Part shown: positions 31,379 through 42,212 of the stretch, in pieces
How positions within the stretch are numbered: position 1 is the first letter of the stretch
Layout: each line of letters opens with the position of its first letter
Assembly (NCBI GenBank): GCA_039105265.1
Contig: JAPFFF010000039.1
Coordinates: forward strand, 248,001 to 312,000
DNA: 64,000 nt
Source of the DNA: Tritrichomonas musculus
Lineage: Eukaryota > Parabasalia > Tritrichomonadida > Tritrichomonadidae
Direction of reading: 5' to 3'
The notes under the pieces: generated by a model
What the model was told of the DNA's origin: nothing
The model's database searches: none
What the model saw: only the letters and a program-made list of their open reading frames with translations
Position numbers and translations under genes: made by a program

Positions 31379-32657
31379 AGAAATTCAAATAGCAGCTCAA
31401 AGGAATCAACTTGAAATTATATATTTGTTATTATTTAAACAAAAAAACGATTTTTATTATCACTTTATTAACAATAAAATGATTAAAAAAATTGCACTTC
31501 CGCCATCAATAAAATTGTTTTCTTTTAGAGGTTGTTCTTCGTTAACACAAATAACAATTCCTTCTTCTGTAAATCGAATAGAAAAAGATTCATTTAATGG
31601 TTGTTCATCATTAGTTGAAATAACGATTCCTCCATTAGTTACATCAATTGAGGATCGAGCATTCAGAGATTGCATTAAACTTAAACATGTCTCAATTCCT
31701 TCATCTGTTAATATAATTTACGATTTTGCTTTTGAAGGATGTGAATCACTAGAGCAAATAACATTACCATCATCTATTGTTTCGATTTGTTATTGTGCTT
31801 TTAGAAGTTGTAAATCATTAACAGAAATAGAAATTCCTGAATCTGTAAAGGATACTTCTGAATGTGCGTTTGGATCATGTATTTCATTAACAGAAGTGAA
31901 AATTCCATCATCTTTAAATTCAATTGGTAAATATATTTTCCATAATGACATATCATTGAAAAAAATATCAATTCCTTCATCAGTAAATATGATTTGTGAC
32001 AATGCTTTTGAAAATTGTATCGCATTGGCAGAGGTGACAATTCCTTCCTCTGTAATTAATATTTGTGATTATTGTTTTAGAAATTGTAGTGCGTTGACAC
32101 AAGTGTTTATTCCTTCTTCTGTAACTTATATTGGAAATGGCGCTTTCAAAGAATGCACATCATTATCACAAATAAATATTCCATCTTCTGTTACGTTCAT
32201 TGGAAACGCTGCTTTCAATCAATGCTCTTCTCTCACACAAATGACTTTTCCTTCATCCATAACTTCCATTGGAAACGATGTATTAAATGGATGCACTTCA
32301 CTGACACATGTATTCATCCCTTCCTCTGTAACTACCATTGGTGACTATTCTTTTAGTCGTTGTACATCACTTACACAAATTGAAATTCCTGCTTCGGTGA
32401 CTAAATTAGGAAAAGGAGTTTTCTACTATTGTACTCAATTGACAGAAATCTCAATTTCGCCTTCTATAACAGTGATTAAAGAATATACTTTCAGAGAATG
32501 TACTTCATTGGTGCAGATTACAATTCCATCTAGAGTGACATCAATTGGAAAAGAAGCTTTCAGATGTTGTGAATCGCTTCAACAAATTAATATTCCATCT
32601 TCGACTTCCATTTGTAATAGTTATATTTCTCCTAATGTAAAAATTATAAAGTATTGA
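31379..32657 (+). CDS. Ankyrin-LRR_5 (BspA-like) protein, start uncertain
   Basis: The first ATG is at 31479, but the same frame is open upstream and encodes an ankyrin unit (EIQIAAQRNQLEIIYLLLF, from about 31380) that runs without a break into the LRRs. From ATG 31479 the product is 392 aa, with about 16 LRR_5 units of 23 residues (IPSSV-x-x-IG-type), more diverse than those of the gene at the left edge. It ends with ISPNVKIIKY. The ankyrin piece suggests that the LRRs were once the C-terminal part of a DUF3447-ankyrin-LRR protein encoded from 30065. Whether the present frame is translated on its own is unclear. Membership of the surface-type BspA-like family is certain from the repeats. Confidence 0.8.
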
Positions 32658-32761
32658 ATTAAATAAAATAAAAAAATTCTTAAAAATTGTCTTCACTTTT
32701 TGAATATTGTATACAAAAGTTTTTAAAGGGCAGATATTTTTTTCCAAAAATAGCATTTAGA

Positions 32762-32950
32762 ATGGAAATTGCTGAGTATTCTGATACAATGAAGGAAATA
32801 CAAGAACATATTCTGGATGTAATGGCAAATGAGCTAAACTCAAATGAATATATTGCAAAATATGATATTAATGTAATTCAGCAAATAATTCAAGAAAAAA
32901 AACATTATTTAATAGATATTCTTCATAAAAAATTGTTTAACAGCATTTAA
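32762..32950 (+). pseudogene. N-terminal fragment of another DUF3447/ankyrin gene
   Basis: ATG 32762 opens a 62-aa frame (MEIAEYSDTMKEIQEHILDV) resembling the helical N-terminus of the gene at 30065 (MKMQEYIEKKKEFYDSLLEF). It then stops. The bulk of DUF3447 is absent, but isolated ankyrin units follow over the next 1.7 kb on the same strand, so it looks like the head of a decayed gene. Confidence 0.6.
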
Positions 32951-33204
32951 ATATAACTGATTAAATTTAATTTCTTGTTAAACTATTTAACGATATTAAA
33001 AATGTAAAAGTTTATAAATTTTTGATTTAAGTATTTTGATAACATTAGAAGTTCAATAATTGTGTGATATTCAAAAAAAAAATGTTTTTATTATATTTTT
33101 AAATATATTATTTAAATGAAATTCGATAATATCTATGTTTTTTATAAAATTTTATTTATCTTTTATCTCATTATGTTAGAAAATTTCTTTTCAGTGAAAT
33201 TTTT

Positions 33205-34700
33205 TATTTGATTCATAAAACTCCTTTATTTTTAGCAGTAGAGAAAGGAGATACTGAAATTGTTCAATTATTATTATCTTTTCAAGGTATTGATGTGAAT
33301 ATTTTTTCAATTTAAATATAATTATTTGAATGATATTTTTGGCAATATTTTTATTGGATTCAAAAAAAAAAAAAATGAATATAATTTTCAATTGAAAATT
33401 TATTTAATTTGAAATTTCTTTTAAATCTTTACAACATTTAAAGGAAAAAAATATTTTAATAACATTAACAAGTCAATTTTTTCATTCAATTATTTTTAAT
33501 TTATTCATTATATTCAATTGAAACATTTAAATGAAGTTTTTATATGATAATTCAAAAGACAGTACTTCATAAAGCAATTGAAATGGGAAACATGAAAATT
33601 GTAAAGCTTCTATTATCCCAACCAAATCTTGATTTGAGTTTAAATGAAATTCAGGCATATATTTTTTATACTGTTGATATTAAAAAAAATAATAGATTTT
33701 GAAATGAAAATTTTTGAATAAAATTATATTCATATGATTGAATAAAGCACCATTATATATAGCAGTTGAAAATGAAAATTTACAAATTGTTCAACTATTA
33801 ATATCAACAAAATGTCTTGATATGAATATTCAATCTATTTAAAAGAAAATTTATTATAATACAATTAATGCATATTTTCAAAAAGATGCTTTGAATTTAG
33901 CTGTTGAAAAAGAAAATGTAGAAATTGTCAAAATATTATTAACTAGAAAAGATATAGATGTTAATAACTATTATATTAAAAAAAGATTTTTTTTCTGATT
34001 TAATTTCTTTTTGGCATTTTTAATACAATTATTTCAATATTTTGTATAGAATTTGAAATTTTTTTTAATTATGAAATTATGAAATTGGAAATTTTAATGT
34101 CATTTGAAAATGTTATTTCAAAAAACTTCATTATACATTGCGGTTAAAAAGCAAAATAAAGAAATTGTTCGTCTTTTATTAGAAAGAAATGATCTTGATG
34201 TAAATGCAAAATCTATTTTAAATATATAACACTCATTATAAAATTTACAAATTTTCATTTTTAATAATGAAATTTTATCATAATTTTGAATTTTCCATTT
34301 AGAGATAAAATACAAGAAGAAATTTTATGTTAAAATTTTATAAAACAGCTTTGAGCTTGGCAGTTGAGGAGGAAAACATTGAGATCATTAATCATTTATT
34401 ATCTAGACCAAAAAATGATGTATGTATCAAATCTATTCTCTTACTCATTTAATCTTGTTTGGTTCACAATTTTTGATAGCATTCAAAATTTTTTTATTAT
34501 ATAATGTTTATTATAATCAATTTTAATGAAGTTCAAAAATTTATAATTGCATAATATTTAAAAATTATGATTACAATGAAATTTTCTTTTTTAATTTTTT
34601 AAATGCAGCACCATTAAAAACTGCTCTAAATAAAGGAAACATTGAAATCGTAAAGCTTTTATCTCGATTTATTTCTAAAAAAAAAAAAAAGAATAGTGAA
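33205..34700 (+). pseudogene. String of isolated ankyrin repeats separated by AT-rich spacers
   Basis: Seven ankyrin units can be read on plus, each about 30 residues: near 33214 (TPLFLAVEKGDTEIVQLLLS), 33557 (VLHKAIEMGNMKIVKLLLSQ), 33750 (APLYIAVENENLQIVQLLIS), 33883 (ALNLAVEKENVEIVKILLTR), 34122 (SLYIAVKKQNKEIVRLLLER), 34345 (ALSLAVEEENIEIINHLLSR) and 34610 (LKTALNKGNIEIVKLLSRF). Most end in DVN-xx-SI. The gaps are 50-260 bp, AT-rich, and carry stops and frame changes. The ankyrin units themselves are intact. The trichomonad splice motif ACTAACACACAG was not seen in the gaps, so introns are not supported. Confidence 0.75.
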
Positions 34701-34799
34701 AATAATAAAAGAATTTCAATAATAGTCATGTTTTAGTATGCAAATCTCATTAAAGTAAGAAAGTGATAATTTTAAATAAAAAAACAAAAAAAAAAAATA

Positions 34800-35701
34800 G
34801 GTGTGGCGATCGGAAGTGAAGTGTCAAAAAATTGAAATAAAACTTAAAAAATCCATAGATCATAAATTAAACCAATTAATTTAATGTTGCATCCTATATT
34901 GAATATATATTTTGAATAAAAAATAAAATTCTATGTGCGGAATTTAAGATATAAAATAAGTGATTTTTTCATTCAATTTTAAGACATGTTATATAAAAAA
35001 TATGATTTGTTTTAAGCTTTATATAAAAAATTTATAAGCCATTCGCATATTAAACCACTTGAATATTTTTAGATAGCTTAAAATTATCAGGAAAAAATAT
35101 TGAAACTTACAAAATAATAAATATAATATTATTTTTTTTATCATTTCATATAAATCAATCAAGAAATTGGAGAAAGGAATTTATAATGGTCTATAGAATA
35201 GGAATAAACAATTTTTTTTAAATTCATTATGAATAAAATATATAAATTTTATATATTTTATTTATCACAATTCTCTCAAAACTGGCCAAAACGAATTGAC
35301 TATTGTTTTTACTCCTTTGTAAAATATTTATTTTATTTTTTTAAGCACAAGTTACTTATATTATATAATTCAAATTATCATTTCTAAATTGAATGTTCTA
35401 AAAATTTTATTTTAGGGAAGCTACTTTCTTTTTTGGCGTCATATGTTTTTTCTTTAATATTGTTTACTCGAGAATCTTTACATAAGTTGGAAAAATATAA
35501 TAAAGTTGCCATTTTCATTAGGAAAAAACGATTATTTTCAATTGAATTTCATATTTATTCATATCTTGGAATTGCTACATAGAATTTAAAAAATAATAAT
35601 TTTATAAATATTATATTACAATTAAATCCACCAATATAAAATATCAGCCAATTCTATGGATTTTTCATTTTTTCTGACATTTCACTTCCGATCGCCACAC
35701 C
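34800..35701. mobile_element. 902-bp TA-flanked non-autonomous DNA transposon
   Basis: The ends read GGTGTGGCGATCGGAAGTGA inward from both sides, and similarity continues with small indels for about 55 bp (to ATCCATAGA). TA is duplicated at 34798-34799 and 35702-35703. There is no ORF. The TA target fits Tc1/mariner mobilisation. It sits just 34 bp downstream of the stop of the minus-strand acyltransferase-like gene. Confidence 0.85.
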
Positions 35702-35735
35702 TATAAAAAAAAAAAAAAAAATTATTAAATTTGAT

Positions 35736-37043
35736 TTATTTATTTCCTTTTTGGAAACTCTTCATTTCTTTGAATATCTCGCCAATTGTGTTGCTTGTTT
35801 TTACTGTTTGCAAGTAGAATTTGAAGAGCTTGGAAAGGTTGTCTGATTGTTCTTTTGTCAGTCCATTGCATTCATATCGAACTTGAGCATGAAAATCATT
35901 TCGATTATTTTTTTCATCAATGATGGAATAAGTGAACAAAATTATGTATGGGAAAACAATGTTGAAATCAATATTAAGCAAATAAAGATCCTTGATTGGA
36001 TCTTTGATTTGAATTGGTCCCAAATTAGAGAAGCCAACAATGACGCCATTTTTTCTTGGTGTTGGATTAGTGAAATTCATTGAGCATCTAAAATCGAACA
36101 AATCTTCTTTATGATCAACGAGCTGATTCTTCATAACTGCATTCAACTCTTTGTAGCATTGATCTATCCTTGTTTGTGGAGTAACGTGAATTGCAATTGG
36201 AATAATTGAGAAGAAATTGGCATGGTTAAGTGACAAAGAATATTTTGAATGACTGGCAATAGGACTTGTCGTAAGCAAATTTGATATTTTCTGACTTTTC
36301 TTTTCTTTTAATACTTTTCTCATGTCAACTGCAAGTGAGCCGCCGATATTAAAAACATCGTCTTTTCCTTCCAAAATTGAAAGTGAAAGAGAATAGCCAG
36401 TTAAAATTGCGGCTGTCATATTTGAACAAACTTTTTTCTTTGGATCGTAATTTGAAAATGATTTTGTATCGTAAACACTGTCATGTAAAATTTCACGATC
36501 AACTCTTTTCATTCCAAATTTGCTGAATATTGTGATATTTGGATCATTCTCAAAAAATTTAGGCGGACTCTTCAATCTTTCTTTGATTTCTTCAGAGAAT
36601 TCTTCATCAAATGTTATTGGAAAGTAGTTATCAATTTGTTTTCTTATTTCATCTGATATGTGATTAACTACACCAGCAATGTATTTTCCATCTGAGACTG
36701 AATGATTCAGGTTCAAAACAATTGTATCGTCATTGGCTGATATTGTGCCAAGTTCATGTTTCATATTAGGAATATTTTTATATGTTGTCCATTCTGTCAA
36801 CTTTTGAATGGATTCAAAATGGGTGGACGATGGTATATCATGAACTTTTATATCTTCTTTGTTTCTTTTAACGAAAAAGTTGCCATCAACTCTAAGATTT
36901 AGACCGAGGATTTCATTTTTCATTTTTTCTATTACATGTTTGACGGTTTCTTTATCATTGAATTTCATGGCAAGAACAACACTATTTCCTGATATGATAT
37001 TGTAATATTCACTTGAATCAATTGCTTTTCTTAAACTAAGCAT
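35736..37043 (-). CDS. Acyltransferase-like protein of the CAT/condensation superfamily (HxxxDG)
   Basis: 435 aa from an ATG at 37043. The hallmark HxxxDG motif is present as NHSVSDG (His 114, Asp 118). It is followed by the usual long middle region and, near residue 340, GFSNLGPIQI, the SNLG segment seen in alcohol acetyltransferase-like and related CoA-dependent acyltransferases. The length fits a single-domain member (about 430-480 aa). No signal peptide or membrane segment is evident, so it is probably cytosolic. The substrate cannot be told from sequence; an alcohol, an amine or a thioester-bound acceptor are all possible. The gene stands alone between transposons. Confidence 0.75.
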   Translation of the reverse strand: MLSLRKAIDSSEYYNIISGNSVVLAMKFNDKETVKHVIEKMKNEILGLNLRVDGNFFVKRNKEDIKVHDIPSSTHFESIQKLTEWTTYKNIPNMKHELGTISANDDTIVLNLNHSVSDGKYIAGVVNHISDEIRKQIDNYFPITFDEEFSEEIKERLKSPPKFFENDPNITIFSKFGMKRVDREILHDSVYDTKSFSNYDPKKKVCSNMTAAILTGYSLSLSILEGKDDVFNIGGSLAVDMRKVLKEKKSQKISNLLTTSPIASHSKYSLSLNHANFFSIIPIAIHVTPQTRIDQCYKELNAVMKNQLVDHKEDLFDFRCSMNFTNPTPRKNGVIVGFSNLGPIQIKDPIKDLYLLNIDFNIVFPYIILFTYSIIDEKNNRNDFHAQVRYECNGLTKEQSDNLSKLFKFYLQTVKTSNTIGEIFKEMKSFQKGNK

Positions 37044-37049
37044 TTTTTA

Positions 37050-37057
37050 AATAGTGA
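37050..37057 (-). promoter_or_regulatory. Initiator-like element upstream of the acyltransferase-like gene
   Basis: Read on minus, TCACTATT lies 6 bases before the ATG and matches the trichomonad initiator consensus TCAYTWYT, which is known to sit just upstream of start codons. The match is short, so chance is possible. Confidence 0.4.
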
Positions 37058-37390
37058 TATTGAAAAATTATCGTATGCATCTCAATTATAATTAAAACAT
37101 GATTTAAATTGGACGTTAATTAAATCATTTCTTTGATTTATTAAGCTATGAAAAATGTGTTTAATAATGTTCTTGATATATTTTGATAGAGTTTTCAATT
37201 TTTCAATGTGTAATGAAATTATTCAATTGAATATTTTCAATGTATTGAATTAAAATCAATATTGATGGTTCATTAGCATTCAAATAAATATTGGGGAAAG
37301 ATTTTATTGAAGCACTCAAATATTTAGAATGTTTAAATATTTTTATCAAAAAAAAAAAAAATTTGAAGCCATATTTAGTCCCAATTTATA

Positions 37391-38056
37391 AGCTATAGTA
37401 AAAAAGTCGGGAGTACGATAGGAACTTTTTATTAAATAAATTAATTGAAAAAATAAAATTTTTAACTTTTTCATAACTCAGTTCACTCCAGACTTATTTG
37501 AAAGAGCTTTTTGAGAGATTAAAACAAAATTTAGTTAGCATAAAAACATTTATTTTATCAAATATCAGAAAGAAATCCTGCTAATTTTGAATTCTATAAC
37601 AAGTAAATAAGCAAAATTAATTGTTTTTGCATTTTAAAAGTAATTATTTCTTATTAATTGTTGAGAATTCCTATTGAATATTTAAAGTAATATATATTGA
37701 TTTTTTTATAGATTTAATAATAAATTTTGGTATTGCGACATAGTATTTAGTGATAATTTTAGGCAGAAAAATCGGGGATTCTAATTATCAGATAGATATA
37801 ATAAAAGAGCTGGAGTACTTTGAAATTTCTCAAGTAGGTGTTTGTAATTTAATAATAACTTCTGATGGCGAATTAATTTTGCTTTCAAGCTATTATGATT
37901 ATGAATAATAATATTTTGCTTGCATATTATTGGGAAAAATCCATAAATTTGTAATTAATGATAAAAAAACTTAATTATTTGAATCCAAAGAACTTTTGTG
38001 TCAAAGAAAAGGCAAAAAAGGTTATTTTGAATGCTCCCGACTTTTTAACTTTAGTT
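37391..38056 (-). mobile_element. 666-bp TA-flanked internal-deletion derivative of the Tc1/mariner element
   Basis: The left end (CTATAGTAAAAAAGTCGGGA) equals the right end of the full element at 45001-46757, including the subterminal copy of the GTCGGGAG motif. The right end (GCTCCCGACTTTTTAACTTT) equals that element's left end. TA flanks at 37389-37390 and 38057-38058. It lies in opposite orientation and lacks the transposase. Its middle contains a 46-codon open stretch (37768-37907) that is not from the transposase. Confidence 0.85.
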
Positions 38057-38330
38057 TAATTACCAAAATAATATAAAAAAAATGGTTTATATCCAATATC
38101 AGTAATACATATTAAATGGTTTACTAATTTAACTTATTTTTTAGATGATTTACTAGTTTAACTTTTTTTTTTGGATGTTTTGATGACAATATCTTCTCCA
38201 AATTGTCTTTCAGCTTCGACAGTTTCTTTGATTTTTTGATTTCAACTTCTTTCTTCTTCGCGACCTTATCTTCTTCTCAAATAATCCAACCTATTTATGA
38301 TTTATATTTGCCACAATTAGCTCTTCATTA

Positions 38331-38480
38331 TTTGCCACAATTTTACACTATCATGAAAAATGGTTTAAACCCTTAAAACACATGAAAAACAGCTGGTTTA
38401 AGAGGTCTGTGGAGGTCTGTGGAAAACCCCACAAAATCAGCTGTTTTTGTATTTGATTTAGTGTTACTTGTGGCACAAGA
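38331..38480. repeat. 150-bp palindromic element
   Basis: The ends TTGCCACAA and TTGTGGCA pair, and inner segments (AAAACAGCTG and CAGCTGTTTT) also pair, making a near-full-length hairpin. The centre has a direct repeat, AGGTCTGTGG, twice. No coding content. Confidence 0.55.
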
Positions 38481-38639
38481 CTATAGATATATGTCTATAT
38501 ATGACAATTCTAATAGCGATAACCTAAAATAATGGCTAAATAAACTATTATAATAGGCGAAATCGGCTATATTAATATGAAACCGTTTCTAAACATTTCC
38601 ATAGTAATACTCATATACGACATTATCGAGATTGTGTCC

Positions 38640-41520
38640 AATAAAGTAGAACTAATAGTGGCAGATAATGAATGACTGTTGTAGCATATAATGAATGACT
38701 AAATGTATAAACAATGGGTTTGATATGTGAATTAAATGGAAATTTTATCAAACTGAAACCAATGACACTGAAAACTATGTTATACGATCACGTATTAGAA
38801 GGTACAGAAATAATGTCTATAAATGATTTCCGTGATGATCCATTGAAACAACAAATCGAACCAATACCAACACCAGAAGAAGTACATGATCCATCAAATA
38901 TTCGATGGCAGATGTTTGATGAGATCCCTGAACGATTATAAACTATACAGTATGAAGGTTACTTCGATAATAACGGCAAACCATTAGATGATGAAACAAC
39001 GATTAAACACCTCACTAGTGGTGAACATAAATATTGTATTGATGATGAATATTATGATGAGAATGGTGATATTTGTTATATGGATTATGATGATTGTCTA
39101 AGTATGAACCATGATAAGTATGATTTACGTAAGATCACTAAACAAATCCGGACTAAGAAGTTCATCTGTGAAGCTCCAATCGGTTCTGGTAAATCGACAG
39201 CGATTCGTAAATGGATTGCATCACATAGTACAGAGAGGTTTATGGTAATAGTTCCAACAGTGAATATCGCTGAAGAGTTCTATACCAAGTTGAATGATAT
39301 GTATGTTAATTCCATTCGGTTGTGTGTTAACGATAATGCGTTTAAAGAGTTTCACAAAGCTGTACATAATGAACTTAATGTGATTATTACTACATACAAC
39401 ACAGCTTCGAAATGTCTAGGGGATCTAATTGAAGAATATTACATGCATGAACAACGATTAGATTACTTTCTAGTGATTGACGAAGCACATATGTTACTAC
39501 AACATAGGCTTTTACGCCAAAGCAAAATGGCGTATGGTTTTTTAAAGAAATGGCGTAAATGCAATTTTTTCTTTATTTAAAAAGTTATTTTTGTTTTTTA
39601 ATTAATTATTAGTGTTATTTTACTATATTTAATTAAAAGAAAAAATAAAAAATTATTAAAAAAAATTATAAAATCAATTGGTGTGGCGTACGCCACGCCA
39701 TTATTTTTTCTGAGGATTTCTGAGGAATGTTCTCAATTTTTGAATTGGCGTATAAAATGGGGGATGATTACACCACGAAAAAAACCATGAGTAGGGGGTC
39801 ATGCCTTTTTCGATATAATTTTCAAATTTTGAATAAAAGAACTTTAACAAAAAGGAAATTATTTTTTAGTATTTAGATTATTTAAAGCAAGATTAGTATA
39901 TAAAAAATTTTACTTTACATAAATTTTTAGAACCATTTTTTTGGCGTAAGCTATACGGCGTGTTTTTTTCCAAAAAAATAATGGCGTAAAAGCATTCTAC
40001 AACATATTGGATTGATTGAGATTACTAAAGAGTTCGATCGAGTTGCGTTAATAAGTGCCACTGCTGATGATATTAAACACTTCGCGTGTTTTAGAGATTA
40101 CATAATCGTTAATCCATGTATTAATTAAGATAGAAGATAAGAAAGAGAGTAGGTTTTTGAAAGAGTTGATGAAAGACAGATACAAGGTTGCTTTATATAC
40201 AGGTGATAACAAAGAGGTTAAGTTGAATGAAGATGGTTTGTTCGATGAAGATGTTGATGTTGTTATATCTACCTCATCTATCCAGAATGGACAGTCCACT
40301 AAAGAGAATATTCTATCTATATTCGTCCAAACATATATCGATACTGTGTCCAGTGTTAAACAGTTTCTAGGTCGAAACCGAAATCGAAACTCGGATGTAT
40401 ATGTATATGTTCGATATAGTAAACACATGAACAAGAGAAAGTACTCGATACCGAACAACAGATATGAGAGATACTTAAACGAACTGCGTGATAGAGCATG
40501 GAATTGTATGAGTAAAACAGGTTGGAATGTCGCATTATATGAGTTTGGACGTATACGATTCGGTAAATATGCTGCTGATGACGATTCACAAAGTGAAGTT
40601 CTCGAAGAGAATGATGAACCAGTTGATGATGATGAATCTGTTGATGATGATGAATCTGTCGATGAACATATCGTTGATGAACATGTCGTTAATGAACCTA
40701 TCGTTGATACAGAATTTACTACCAAAAGAGATCTATACAACTATTATGGAATCGATATTAAGACAATACCAGATGGGTATGAAGTTAATATGAGATATAA
40801 CAGAGTTAATGGTAAGAGAGGTCGAGTGTATAAATTGGTGAAGAAGTTAATCGACGATGTGATTACTCAGTATTTTTCTTGAACTTAAATGACCGCATTA
40901 ACAGAACTATTCGCATGTGATGATATGAACAAGTTGAAGCATGAACTCGCTAGACTTATCGAATCCAAAGACTACAAGACAGTGAATACATTGTTACGTC
41001 GTAATCCAGTATAGCTTTTAAAGACGTACTTGAATTTGCTAATAGACTCAAGAGAGAAAGACCAAAAGCAAAATTTACAGGTTGTGTTTTTGCAATTAAG
41101 AAAAATCAAGATGATAAAGATGAACATGGGCATTACATAACAGTATTAAAGCCATATCAATATACTCTCCTGGAATCAACAACAGGTGTATTAACAGAGA
41201 TAAAATTGCATTATGATTTTATTAACATAACGATATCTCGAATGAAGACTGAGGAGGAAAAACAAGCAGCTAAAGAACTGAGAGAGCAAATAAAAAAAAG
41301 AACATTGAAAAATGATAAGAAAGAATATAAAACTAGAGGTATTCAAACAGATGATATACCTGAATTGGCTCCATTACATTAACCTCTTAGAGAGTATCGT
41401 ACAAGATATTTACAAGATAGATTATCAGACGATGATTTACCACCACCACCTCGTGCAGAACCTCGACCTGCCAAAAGGAAGAGAAGTCAAAACAGAATTC
41501 ACAATTTTGATTATAATTGA
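38640..41520 (+). mobile_element. Broken Maverick/Polinton-like (virus-like) fossil fragment
   Basis: About 2.9 kb of distinctly GC-richer sequence with virus-like coding pieces on plus: a short N-terminal piece from 38714, a superfamily 2 DEAH-box helicase (front part 39080-39496 with GSGKS and VIDEAH, back part 40157-40882 with VKQFLGRNR), and downstream small basic/acidic proteins, one with GIQTDDIPEL. The helicase type is found in large DNA viruses and virus-like elements. I see no polymerase, integrase or capsid gene and no clear terminal repeats, so this is a fragment and the family call is provisional. It is broken by several lesions (roughly four to six) plus one transposon insertion. 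Moderate decay suggests a fairly old copy. Confidence 0.5.
39506..39996. mobile_element. 491-bp Mutator-like non-autonomous insert with 9-bp target duplication
   Basis: Inverted ends share CTTTTACGCCA (left AGGCTTTTACGCC, right reversed AATGCTTTTACGCC). CTACAACAT is duplicated at 39497-39505 and 39997-40005. A 9-bp duplication is the Mutator signature. The insert lies inside the helicase region of the virus-like fossil and is compositionally AT-rich like the host. It contains the palindrome GGCGTACGCC. No transposase. Confidence 0.9.
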
Positions 41521-41521
41521 T

Positions 41522-42030
41522 GTTTGATATGATTTGAATCTTTTTCTAAATTCATTAATTTCAAGTATTTTATCATTGAATTATATGTTTTTGTTTATGA
41601 ATTAAATAATTATTCTATTGTATTCAACGTGAATTGTCTTTTTTTGGTTCAAAAATTATGCATTTTTCATATAACATTTCATACAAACTTTCATTTATTC
41701 CCTTTCATGACCCTATAGATATTTTTTATTATAAAATATCTAACATTTCATACAAACTTTGTAAAGTGTCAAAAAAATAATTTATTTTTAATTAGGATTC
41801 AATTTTTTGACACTTTACAAACGGTTGAATCCCCTATATTTTCTGGTAAAAAGAGAGGAATATCAACCAAGAATGAACAATAAGCGAAACTCATAATTTA
41901 GGATTTAGATTATTAAAGAATCCATTAATAAAATTCTACCAAATCTGATTCGTTTCTTCTGTTGAGTTTCGAGTTTTTCCTCAAATTTGTTTTTTCAATC
42001 GATTGTCTAATTGAATTTTTTTCAATGATC
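41522..42030. other. AT-rich stretch with a perfect hairpin
   Basis: Positions 41758-41776 (TTTGTAAAGTGTCAAAAAA) are the exact reverse complement of 41803-41821 with a 26-base loop. AACATTTCATACAAACTTT occurs twice just before it (41682 and 41742). No gene. Confidence 0.7.
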
Positions 42031-42034
42031 ATAT

Positions 42035-42115
42035 AGAAATCGTGCGAGGGTCTCAATTGGAAGTATTGAAATCGTGCGAGGGTCTCATTTGTGAGTATTG
42101 AAATCGTGTTAGGGT
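42035..42115 (+). repeat. Three-copy tandem repeat of about 31 bp
   Basis: GAAATCGTGCGAGGGTCTCA occurs at about 42038 and 42069, with a variant (GTGTTAGGGTCTCA) at about 42100. Confidence 0.85.
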
Positions 42116-42212
42116 CTCAATATTAAATAATCATAAAAAATTATATTTTATTATATAATTATATTTAATTATTATATTATATTTTTTATAAAAAACAAAT
42201 TTTATTTTTTCT

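Noticed and set aside
33205-34700. Spliced ankyrin gene with small introns
   Set aside because: The conserved trichomonad splice motifs (GTATGT with ACTAACACACAG) were not seen at the spacer edges.
40048-40740. 230-aa Ser-rich minus-strand frame
   Set aside because: Antisense shadow of the helicase C-terminal part.
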